A stretch of 64,000 nt of DNA from Amyelois transitella (Eukaryota > Arthropoda > Insecta > Lepidoptera > Pyralidae): contig NC_083507.1 of assembly GCF_032362555.1 (NCBI RefSeq), forward strand, positions 375,001 to 439,000. The letters run 5' to 3'. The notes under the pieces were generated by a model. That model made no database searches and was not told where the DNA came from. It saw only the letters and a list, made by a program, of their open reading frames with translations. Below are positions 1 to 12,500 of this stretch, piece by piece. Numbering within the stretch: the first letter of the stretch is position 1; each line of letters begins with the position of its first letter. Both the position numbers and the translations under genes were made by a program.

Positions 1-496
1 ATCAAGGCGATGGGCTAACAGCATGTCACTATTATAATCTATCATTAAGCCAATCAGCTGAATGTGGTTTTACCTCTCGAGGGATATAGACGTGATTATA
101 CCTACCTACCTATACATACATACATACATGCATATAATCAAGTCTCCTCCACTCGAGAGGTAAGACAAAGCTAGTGATATAAAGGAGATTCCAATAGTGA
201 CATGTCGCTAGCCGTTTGCCTACAAGAATCCTCTCGAGGTTTATAGCGACGACGACAAGACGACGACGACGACGACGACAAGGGGTCTTCCCAAACTCCT
301 AAGGAGGAGTTGGAGCGAATGGTCAGGTCTTTTGGCCCTCTTCATTGGTTTCTTCGCTGCCTACAGTTGTAGGTTTATAGCCTTACACGTAACCGCCTTT
401 TTACGCTATCACACATACATTGAAGTCACCAAAAATATAGATCGTAAGGTGCCGGTAACCTCACGGCAGTGATTGAGACGAGAGCGTGTGTTGCAG
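1..496. repeat. Head-to-head R1 fragments and a GAC microsatellite
   Basis: 1-115 is the end part of an R1 element in plus orientation, and 131-235 is a degenerate one in minus orientation. They are separated by a CATA run. A GAC trinucleotide repeat follows at about 248-283. No exon was found before 497. Confidence 0.6.
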
Positions 497-578
497 GCTG
501 CAGCCCGCCGCCGCGCCGCCCGCCGCGCCGCCCGCGCCCGCGCAGCCGCCCTGGCTGCTCGACGTCTGCCGGCTCGCG
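497..578 (+). CDS. Sec16: Sec16 exon (Pro/Ala-rich, tentative)
   Basis: An 82-bp GC-rich segment follows TTGCAG and is followed by GTCAGT. Read with one leading base it gives LQPAAAPP...PPWLLDVCRLA and ends in phase 0, which fits the next exon. Composition matches the downstream Sec16 exons. The similarity is too low-complexity to be sure. Confidence 0.5.
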
Positions 579-3500
579 GTCAGTACACAGCTTCTTCTTT
601 ATTATAGGCTTCACCTCATCCGCCTGGTGGTGAGCGTAGGCGCTGCACGAGGGCTCAAATAGTGCTTATTCACTGCAGTTGCCTTGAAATCTTCATGTTA
701 TATGTACTGTTCTTGTTGTTATACATTATACGATACGTTATAGATATTTTTTTGGCTAAGAGTCAAAAAATGTATTGCGTTTGCGTGGATCTAGAAAAGG
801 CTTACAATAGAATAGTAAGAAGTATCTTATGCCTACCTCTAATGGAAAACAGGCGTGATATTATGTATGTAAGTTGTTGTTGTTGGCTTTAGTTATCACC
901 ACTCTGTTGGCGAGCCCGGGGCACGCCGTTACTATGTTCCTGGATTGGTTGAGTCAGGTTTTTACGCGAAAATACTCCTGTCTGTACTCCGAAACCGCGT
1001 AAGGCGCACACTCAAAAAATATACATGCGTCTGGGAAAAACCTTGTTTTTTACTTAATTATCTAGTTCCTTTTTTGGTTGCCGGTTGACTGGAAGAGATC
1101 CGTTCAGTCCCGCGATAAGATCGCCATTGCAAGCGACCTTTATAACTATGTTCTATTTCTTGTAACTGTGTAATTTTTTAAAGAAACTACACAGTTTGTA
1201 GTATCTTTATTACAAAAAAAAATAATTTGTAGTACAAACCAACATACAAACATAAAGATTGCGTAGAATCCACAGAATACAAGTAGAGACCAAACAATCT
1301 CTTGCAAAATCTTTTTGTGCTTAAGGACTAGAAAGTCATGACGTGGGCGACAAATACCCTGTGAGTTATAGGACACTTGATGAAACTTATGTTCGTCTCA
1401 CAGTTTATAGCCCATTACAAGCTAGTCGAGTTCATCATGCCTAAAAAAATCTTAACCGTTCTTACTCATTATATGGCGGTGACATAAATGAATCTCTTTG
1501 TTATAAAAAATCGATACAGAGAGTATGAATTACGTGAGGAATACATACAAGTTTAAAAGTTTTGGTAAAGAAAGCTGTGAGTAAAGAGATGAGTTTGACA
1601 GGACGAAGACTTTCAGACAAGCTTAAAAATTTTCTGGAATTTTCCGTACGCAAAGTCTAGTCCTTACCGAAAGAAATGAGAGTGAAATTACCTAAAAGAG
1701 AAACTAAAAGCAATTGTGAAAGCAATTAAAAGTGTGAAGGCTGCTGGGCATGATATAGTGTCGGTCGAGATACTAACACGAGACTTAGTACGAGTAGCTA
1801 GTCAGTCAGTCAGTGTACCGCCTTTTCACAGGTGCCAGAACTATCTCTGCAAATTGTAGGCAAAGGGGTTGAGTAATGGAGTGATGAAAGAAACTGATGA
1901 CAAAATATGGGATGCTCAAACAGGATTTTAAAAGAGTTTGAGGTGTACGGATCAGGATTTAAGTTATTTATTTAAACTTTATGCACGTAAAATGTACAAT
2001 AGATCGACTGAATGCCACAAGGCATTCACTGCATGTAGAACCTTCCTGTCGTGGGCCTGCTGGAAGAAATTTCTCTAGAAATAAGTAGTGCCCTTGTACT
2101 GAATTTTTCTTTATTTAAAGTTTTTTTTTCTGCTAATTTTTCTTGTTGTACATAAATATATAAATAAATAAATAAACCTTTGGACCAAACTGAGATGGAT
2201 GTACGGGTGGTACGATAACAGTATAAGAAATAATTATATAAATATGAATAATAGATAACTGAATACACATACATATAATAGAATACAATACCATTTTCAT
2301 GAACAGCGCCAGCGCGTTGAGTTAAACTCGGGTTGCGTTTGCCGCATTTAATTCTAAGTGCTGATGTATTTTTCATATTTCATATTGAAGCTCTATTCAC
2401 CATCCAATTTATAGTGCAATCAGTTTAATAATCGGACTGCTCTATCAAAGAGTACGACAAGAAACATTTACCAAGCTGGCCCTGCGCACGCGCACGCCCC
2501 TGTGGGCTGAGGTAAGGCTGTTGCGTCAGTTATTTCTAAACGCGGCCAGTCTGAATTGTAGATATCACTGTGCAGTGCCTTGTGGATGAGGGTGATTCAT
2601 TACATCAAAATGTCAGCACTCTCAGCTGTATGTGCGGAAATATCAGACCAAATTACAACCAATAAATGTATGAAAAATGTTGTAAATGCGTTTTGATATT
2701 TGCAAGCAGGTTGACTAAGCAAATATACAAGGAGCGTGTGAATTTGAACCGTAGAGTGGAAAGGTCTAGACGAATGTTCCTAAATGAAATCAGTGACGTC
2801 CTGGCAAAGGTCGGGTCAAGATAACACGAAACCGACGAGCTTGCATGAATGTGGATGTAGTAAAAGAAGTATGCAAATGGAAATATGTAGACTCTTTTCC
2901 GAAAAGAATATACAAAATAATATGTGTGTTCTTATTAAAAGTATGAAATAATTATTTAAAAACACGCTCGACACACATTTAAGTTCCCTTTAAAAATAAG
3001 AAACAATAAATAGAACTCAATCTTAAGATACCTTATTAAGTAATGATTTTTAAGAAATAATTCGCTTTGGGGGAACGCATGTTATTTTTTATAACGACCT
3101 ACCTACGATTTTAATAAGGGTCACATGACTACGAGTTACGTTCCCCTGCTAAGGTTGCGGCGGTCAGATGTCGCATCGTGTAAAAACCTGACTCGCCCAA
3201 AACCCATCAAAAACGGGCTCCTCTCCAGCCAGGAGTATGCAGATGAGGGGCAAAGGTGACAATGAAACATTGCTTCGTAATGCCGTATGTTGATAAACGA
3301 ATGCTTGGTCCGTTCTTTCAGGATCAGCAGCCATCGGCGGCGCCATCTCCGCAGAGCACGCCGCAACATCAGCTCTATGAAAACCAACAGTACAACTCTA
3401 ATTGGGGAGAACAGGTAATTGTACATGACTAATACTTTCTTTATGATTATGCTAGCTATTGCCCGCGACATTGTTCGCCGTATAAGTTCCCTGAAGAAGC

Positions 3501-6500
3501 TGACCCCCTGTATAACCCCTTACAGGGGGTGGAGAAGGGTTTTAAGTTGGGCCAAGCCTAGTACATCTGAAAATACCGCATTCAAGTTCGAGAAATAGTT
3601 TTCGCTTTTTGCGAGGACAAACATATAGACAGACAAACAGAAATTCTAAAAATCTAATTTTTGAAGACAAAAACTTAATTTTTGTTACAGATCTCACATG
3701 TCGTTTTTTTGTTTGTTATATTTTTCAAGTACAGACATAGTGAATTTAAATAAATATTTGTATATTTCCCTTTTTTTGAATATCGGAAGTTATGAAAATA
3801 GTATACTATAAAAATTCTTAAGTTCAAAAACAAAAAAGGGTTTAAAGCATTCATTTATTTTTAAAATTGTTTCTTTGCATAAAGATTTACTTTGAGGAGC
3901 ATCGTTTATTCTTAATAATAAATACTTGCACAAAAAAAAAACAATTGCATTTTTAGGGTCTTTGTTTTGGCTTTGGTTGAAGCATAAACTTTTAGTGATT
4001 CATTGAACATTTCTTTGTGTGATTTTAAGGTGGCCCTTATCGATTCTTAGATTTCTCATTACTAAACATTATCTTCAATCACAATAAAACCATACCTAAC
4101 TATTTTTACGACCAACTCGGAGACAAAATACAAATCTTTTTCAACACCCAACTTCATAAAGGCGAAGTTTCTTAGAATGTGAATGTGTCTAGATAACATG
4201 AAATGTACATTTTATGCCGTAGCACCTTGTGTGGTCTCCGCCATTTCAGAGTAGAAGCTCTCCTTAACTTTCCCACGGATTTGTAAAAGACGACTAAGAT
4301 ATTTAGCTTATAAACTTGGGATTTCTCTTTTAGACGATGGGCTAGCAACCTGTCGGCATTTGAATATATTTATGTATGTACTTTTAATCCCAAAATACCC
4401 CGGGAATTAAAAAAAGTAAGTAAACTTGGTTTTAAACAATTTATTTGTCGGCAACCAATGTTGTGAAACCAAAAGATATGACAATTATTAAGTGATGTTG
4501 ATGTGTCCCATAATAATGAATAAAAGTTCATAATAAGAATTTGAATTTTTACATGAAATTGAGGTCTATCCAGCCTGAGTAAAAACAGTCAAAAAACAAG
4601 AAAAACTTGTAATAAAGTAAATGGTCAATCTCCTTTGTAAAGGTATATTTTTATCAACTTACACTACTTTTCTTAATTTATCTAATTAAGTGTTGAAAGT
4701 ATTTCATACAACACTCAATTAGATGGTTAACAGTTATTGTTGTTGTTGTGTAGTTGATAGTAGTTGTAGACGGTTAAATATAACATCTGGCGTTGTTGCG
4801 GCATATTTATTCTATTACTAAGGTATACAATAGTTCTTGTGAAATATTAAATAAAGTTTAAAATTGTTTTTCGATGGCCTGTTCAATAGTGTGACTCCGA
4901 TAAATAATACAAACATACATATATACGTAAAATCACGCCTCTTTCCCTGATTATAGATAATTTTGGAATAATATAAATAAATAATTAGGAAGCAATTAAT
5001 AAAGTATGTACTTATTTTCGTCGCAAGTCGCAATGCGCATTACGCTGATGGTAAATTAAACCAGTAAGTCCGGTTTATAATAGATAGATATACAGATAGA
5101 TAGATAATCCATTTATTTGATTAGCTACACATAATTTACAGTTTCATCCTACCATTATTATAAATGCGAAAGTTTGTGAGTATGTCAGTATGGATGTTTG
5201 TTACTCTTTCACGCAATAACTACTGAACCGATTACCATGAAATTTGGTATGTAGGTAGCTGAAGACCCAGAATAACACATAGGCTACTTCTTATCCCGGA
5301 GTTCCCGCGGGATTGGTAGGGTTTATATATACATACATTTTATGTTTACATATACATACATTTAATCACGTCTATATAACTTGCGGGGTAGACAGAGCCA
5401 ACTGTCTTGAAAAGACTGATAGGCCACGTTCAGCTGCTTGGCTGAATGATAGAATTGAGATTCATATAGTGAACGGTTGCTAGCCCATCGCCTAAAAGAA
5501 GAATCCCAAGATTGTAAGCCTATCCCTTAGTCGCCTTTTACGACATCCACAGGAATGATATGGAGTAGTCCTATTCTTTTTCTATTGGTGCCGTGTGGTT
5601 CCCCACGGCACACTATTGTTATTATATAAAAACTGAAAGGCTAGGTTCAGCAGTTTGGCTGAATGATAGAATTGAGATTCATTTTATTCGCCTAGAATCC
5701 CAAGCTTATAATCTGTTATAAAAGTATAAGCTTTCTCTTTGCCACGGAAATCGTAAAGGCGATTTAGGATAGATTAACAAACGTGGGGTTCCTCTTGTAG
5801 GCGATGGGCTAGCAACCTGTCACTATTTGAGTCTCAATTCCATCATAAAGCCATACAGCTGAACGCGGCCTTTTTTCGAAACCGTTGGCTCTGTCTACCC
5901 CGCAAAGGATATAGACGTGACTATATGTATGTAAGCATACATACATACAAGGAGACAGACGTGGAAAGCGACTTTTCTTTATACTATGTAGTGATAGTCA
6001 TCCACATTATTTGCCACTCAGAATATGAAGAGGGAGTGCCTTATATCATGATTTTGTATTGCTGCAACTCACACCCTTATTAATTTGTATTTCATTTGTA
6101 TATTGTAAATAGGGATGATGACGAAGTCTTAAAACAAATTTAATTATTTAATAACATGATTGAATACACGTTAATTTTTAGTTTAAATTTTGACGTCTTA
6201 TATGTTTTATATTATTTCAAAGTACGATGGGAAAGTCTATTTAAAAAAAAAAATCAAAATTATTTAAAAATAACTGTGCCAGGAGTGAATAAACAAAAAT
6301 ATGGAATAACTTAGGTATATTAAGACATCATTTCCATAGACTCAATAATTCAGGTAGATGCCATACAAGTAAAGTTCATGACGCGAACAAGAAACGCAGT
6401 TGTGACGTCACACTTGAGTAGCGTTTTGCACGGGGCGTTTTGGACTCGTCCAAATAATGTGCTATGTTACTTCGTATATCTCAGCTAGTTTATTGTTTAT

Positions 6501-9500
6501 TGATGCCATTATTTGACCAGTGTTTTAGTTGTTGTGAAACTAAACTAACACCAAAACAAAAAAAAAAGAAGTCATCATGCCTATTGTGTGCAGCAAATCA
6601 TATAAATGCATACATACATACATACAATCACGTCTATATCCCTTGCGGGGTAGACAGAGCCTACAGTCTTGTAAAGACTGATAGGCCACGTTCAGCTATT
6701 TGGCTTTAAGATAGGATTGAGATTCAAATAGTGACAGGTGACAGGTTGGGATTCTGACTTGGGATTCTTCTTTTAGCCCATCGCCTAAAAGAAGAATCCC
6801 AAGTTTATAAGCCTACCCCTTAGTCATTATCATATAAATGTAACATGTTTATCTATGTAACACGGTTTGCATTACAGAATCAGTACCCCGCGCAGACAGC
6901 GCCGCCCTACGAGCCGGCCGCGGCGCCGCCGGAGGAGCCCCCGGAATACGCGCAGTTCTACTACCAGCAGCAGCCGCCGCCGCCGCCCGAACTCGACGTG
7001 AGTACTTATGCTATCTTGTTATCACAGATATAGGAATCATTTGAGATTATAGAGATGGCAATCCAATAAGGAATCTCATGGCGGAATATCAGTACAAAAG
7101 TATCCGCACAGAAATAGGAATATTATTCCTATTTCTTTACTATTTCTGTGCGGATAGTTGTTCCTCCTTTGGACTGGCGGCCAATATAGCATGATTCCTT
7201 AATAATTCGCTGACAGAATCCCTGAACCTTCCTAACCTCCGTCCCTTCCCCCATGAACGTTCAGCCGCAGAATGTTTCACTGTAGGGAGGTTTCCCCACA
7301 CAACTTCTCTACTATGGCCTTTACAACGTTAGAATCTTTCATGGTCTCAGAGTTTTTGTTGACAGAAAAATTCACATGTTTAGTGTTTCGACAATATCAC
7401 AATTAATGTTATAAATGAGAAAGTAAGTTTGTTTGTTAACTCTTCGCGGGTTATCTACTGAATCAGTGTTATTATAAAATATATATATTTCGCATATATC
7501 ATAGTCTTTCGTCCCGGTAAAATTCTGTATTTCAAAATCAAATTCAAAACTTTTAATTTTTAGTATGGGACACTTCAACATCACTTAATAATTATTAAAT
7601 CTGACTCACACAAATATGCAATTATAATTGTCATATTTGGGTGAGTCAGGTTTTGCACAAGAAACTGCCATCTGGTATCCGAACCCTTTCCAGGTAGTCT
7701 TGGATCGCCGATGCAATAGGACCTCGAGGCTTGATAGATAAGCCATTATAAAATGTTCATTACAAGCCCATTGTTCGAATTGCTTAGGCCATTTGGTTAA
7801 CGGCAGCAATAAAAATAAATAGGACCTTTCCATCTCTTTGTCATGGATGTCGTAAATAGCATTTAATGGATAGGCTCATAAACATCTTTCAGGCGATAGT
7901 CTTCAGGTAAACTATGTTCCTATATATATCACTGACTTTAAACATTCGTGTTGCATTATACTATTTATAAATTCAAATTTGAAATTTTTATTCATTATTA
8001 TAGAATACTTCATATCGCTTAATAATTGTCAAATGTTTAGGTTTCACAACATTGGTTGACGTCAAATAAATTACTTAAAAGTAAGTTTAATGCCGCTTCC
8101 AAGTCAGTGCAGAAGACGCGGTAACAATATAATAAAAAGTACAGGTATTAAACGCGGACATAACTTATCTTTATTTTCGGTGACCACCCACCAATATAAC
8201 ATGATTCGAAACGTCCGAGATGAAATAAAGGCACGTTACGTGCGCGTTTAATACCTGTAGTCACGGACGTATATGTGACGGTTCGCCGGATAAGGTACCT
8301 TATGGTCGATATGGAGTTATGCATACGCTAGTAATCTGCGATTAATACGCTATAGATATAAAAAAAAAAAAAACTACCTCCTACGATGTTTTGTTACGGA
8401 GATATAAATTTTTAAAAATAATACTCATTTTTTACTGATCTATTTGAACACAATTTCGAAGTTCCAGTTCCGATTGTCAAAAAGATAACACGTATTGTTC
8501 GTGGTCCTAGTAAATATTAAGGAAATTTAATAATAACTTGCCTGTGGTGTGGGTGAAAATTATAACCTCTTCAGCCAGTCTCACGGTATAAAAATATAAA
8601 CATTAGTAAATATTAGTAAATATACCACTAAATTATCACTAGAAGAAAAATAAATATTGAACTGTGAAGTGATCACTGCGAAATTAAAAATATTACTGGA
8701 ATTCTAATAACATTGAATAATGAGAACATTAATACAAAGCAACAACAGCACATATTCAATCAAATCCAATCTACCCACAAAATAAATATTTGACATATTA
8801 TATATTTTTGACATTGACATCTATATTGACATTGATTGATTGACTAATTGACAGGCATAAAAAATAAATACATACCGTCAAATACATTGAATTGAAGAAG
8901 TTCACAGTATATTGTTGACATTATAGTAATAAGCAAAAGTATTCCCATTCATACAGCCAGCAAAATGTCAATGACACAAAAAAATATTTGTGCAAAATAA
9001 TTAAAGACAAACATTTTCTCACATGTTCTGTATGCAAACGAAGTTCTGATCTTGCATGCACAAATAATGAAAAGTTGTTTAATCTAATGGACAAAGAGAG
9101 AAAATCAAAGTGGTCCTGCAATAAATGTACAAATGAGAAAAAACAACTTAAAAATAATACAAGTACTCCAAAATCGCAGCAAATGGAGTCGTCAAACACA
9201 TTAGCCATGCCGTCGACGAGTAATCAATAACACAGTTCGGGACTCTTCTAATATTGACAATTTAAAAATTAATAATGACATGATGAACAATCCAATAGAA
9301 ATTTCAAATGCGTTTAATAGACACTTTATTAATCTGCCAAATAATAATAGCAAAAGTAATACATATAATCATGATTTCAAGTCAAATCACGCTAGCCTTT
9401 TCTTGACACCTGTAGACACATACGAAATAATTAAAATAATAATGTCGTTAAAATTGACTAACTCTTGTGGTTATGATGATATACAATCTAGCATATTAAA

Positions 9501-12500
9501 AGCTTGTGCTCATGAGATTGCACAAGTTCTGACGTATTTAATAAATCTATCCTTCAGTACCGGTGTATTTCCCGATAAACTTAAGGTGTCAAAGGTAAAA
9601 AAGCCCTTATACAAAAAAGGTCCCAGAGATTGTGTCGATAATTATCGACCGATTGCTTTTATACCCATAATAGCTAAAATATTTGAAAAAGCTTTCCTCA
9701 CACGTCTTATTCTATTCCTTGATAAGTTTAAAAAAATCAAACCAGAACACCACAAAACGATGCTTAAAGCGTAGGTAAGAGTAGTGCAGATGCCTGGCGG
9801 CAAAGACAAAGTATTGCTGCGGTGCAGCGGCTTGAATGACACAAGCGGAACACGTCAGGACGTGTTTGCATCTAGCGTTTCATAACACGCGGCCGTAAGG
9901 TACCTTTTCTACTAAACTTTGAGACCACATTATGGACTTATTATTTAGGTACAAAAAATAAAAAAATATAATAGGGAAATAAATTTCAGATCGTATGCTT
10001 TGCGAAAAAGCAATAAAAAAACATCTTTATTTTTTGCAAAATTTACAAAACATTTAATATCTTCGAAACTAGAAACGTCCATAAGGTACCTTTTCCGGCG
10101 AACTTTCACATATAAGGGGTATTCATATCTGCCTTACTTGTCCAACTGAAACAAATTACATGCACCGCGCCGATTGTAAGAGTGATTACATGGGTCGATC
10201 GAAGGAATTAAAATGCAATAAAATGCAACAATAATAACTCCAGGGTAAAAGAAAACCTTAAAAAGATTGCACAAACATTTCTGGGTGAAAATGAAGGCAC
10301 AATATTTCTGTAATCACAAAAACCTGCAACTGTGGTCGACGCTATCGATAACTGCGATGATCAGTTTTTCCCTTTAATAAAAAAGCTTCTTATTTATTTT
10401 AGCCACACTCCCAGTGTCCACTGCAACCCCTAAAATATCTTTCTCCACCTTAAAGAGGTTAAAAACTAAACTAAGAAATAAAATGGGCGATGAAAGACTA
10501 ACTGGTCTGGCTTACATACATTACATATACGAGTAACTTTCCTTAAAGGCACCTACTTAGAGTAATTATAGATTACCTGCGACTATACTTGCGCGTTATA
10601 GTTGCAGGCAATATTTAATTTGTAAATGGTAGATTTAATTGGCGTTAAAGCTCTGTTTTTCATTTTGTATAGCTATAGCTACGCCCGTGCATGTAGTATA
10701 AATAAATAGTATGTTCTCATAGTAAAAAAAAATTACTGTTGAATATATGAATCACTTTTCCCAGAGCTCGCCGGCGGCCGCTGCGCCCGCGCACGAGGCG
10801 CAGCCCGCGCCGCCCGCCGACCCTGCGCCGCCGCAGTACTGGCAGCCGGAGCCCCACTACCACTACACTGATGTGAGTAGTCTTTCTTAACAAAACTGGA
10901 AATTTGTGTGTTATAGAGATATTACAAACAAACAAACATATATACCTAAATCGCCTTTAAATAATAGAACCAAAAAACTCGGAAAGACTGTAAGGCCACG
11001 CTCAGCTGTGTGGCCTAATGTAGATTGAGATTCAAATAGTGGCAGGTCGGTAGCCCATCGCCTAAAAGAAGAATTCCACGTTTATTTAGCTTTTCTCATG
11101 ATTGACTTTTACAATCTGCATATAGTATTTTTTCTTCGCTATAAGACCACCATGATAATTTAAAAAAAAATACGGGTTATTTCAAAATATTGTTTCATTA
11201 ATTTATTGGAAATATAATCAACGTAAAATGCACTATATAAATATAGACCGAAAAAATAACTGTTTTTTAACGTAAAATGTATGAAATAGTCTAAAAGCTG
11301 ATTTTGTCTTCTGAGGCATGGTTTAAACTTAGTTTGCAAAGTAATATTTTCTTATCATTAAAAATTGAGACCCCTAATTGCAAATTCATCTGAACTGAAT
11401 TATAAACATCCCACATTAGACATGTAGAATGTAAATAAGGGCTGGAAGGAAGAGCTAACAGAGTTGTGTGGTGGTGGGCAGCCGCCGGTAAGTACCGTGC
11501 GCCTGCGCAGGCCGCGCGCCGCCGCGGGGCCGCCGCCCAGCGATGGGAACTTGCCGGCGAGGGAACATCGGACACTAGCTACGGAAGGCTTGTCTGACTT
11601 GGACATCCAACTGTCGCCCGGCGCGGCGCGCGGGGACCTGATCCTGGGCACGGTGCAGCGCTGGGCCGCCCGCCCGCCGCCCCGCGCGCGCTACAGGCCT
11701 CTGGTCTTCGGCGGCACCTTCCCCATAGACCGGCCCGAGGGGCTCCTCGAGCGGAGCGTGCAGCGGAGCGTGCGCCGGTTCGAAGAAGCGGTGTCGCGAC
11801 GCGCCGCGCTCACCTATCCGATAGATGCGCCGCGGACCTTTGATATAGATGAGCCGGTGCCGCTGTAGCTAGTTATTTCTGGCCAAAAAGTGTCTGACAA
11901 ACTAATTCGTCCGATTAAGCGAAAATGGATCTAAATATACTATAATAAAGCACACACGCCTAAATTTTGAATGAGGATGATTACATAGGTACATACATAA
12001 ATCATGCCTCTTTTCCGGAGGGGTAGGCAGAGACCACATCCTTGCCACGATACCTGCACACTTCTTTCGCTTCATCCACATTCATAACTCTCTTCACGCA
12101 AGCTCGTCGGTTTCGGGTACTCTTGACCAGATCTTTTGCTAGAACATCCCCAAGGTACATTCATCTAGGCCTTCCCACACCAACAGTCCCATTCACACTT
12201 CCTTTGTATATTTGCTTAGTCAACCTGTTTTCATTTATCCTCTCGACATGACCTAACTATCTAAACATTCCCTTTTCTATTACTGTCACTATATCTTTCA
12301 CATCACAACATTTCCTTATCACGCTGTTTCTTATTATATATAGAGTATAGAATACTCCTAAGCGACCTCATTTCCACCGCGTTTATGGAGGAGAATGAGT
12401 AAATTTTATATTTTGGTATTGTGTGCTTAATTTCAGGATATTAAGATGTATTTTCGAATGGCATATTAGGTACGTATTAAAGTGAGGCCACTTATAAATT

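Larger units (their letters stand above)
6998..10764. repeat. Sec16 intron with hairpin, MITE, LINE remnant and long inverted repeats
   Basis: Contains a nested hairpin (7101-7156), an S2 SINE scrap (about 7600-7690), a D-type repeat (about 7975-8130), a MITE-like element (8140-8259), a LINE remnant (about 8919-9774) and inverted repeats at 8270-8308 and 10076-10114. Between 10115 and 10764 nothing is recognisable. Confidence 0.55.
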
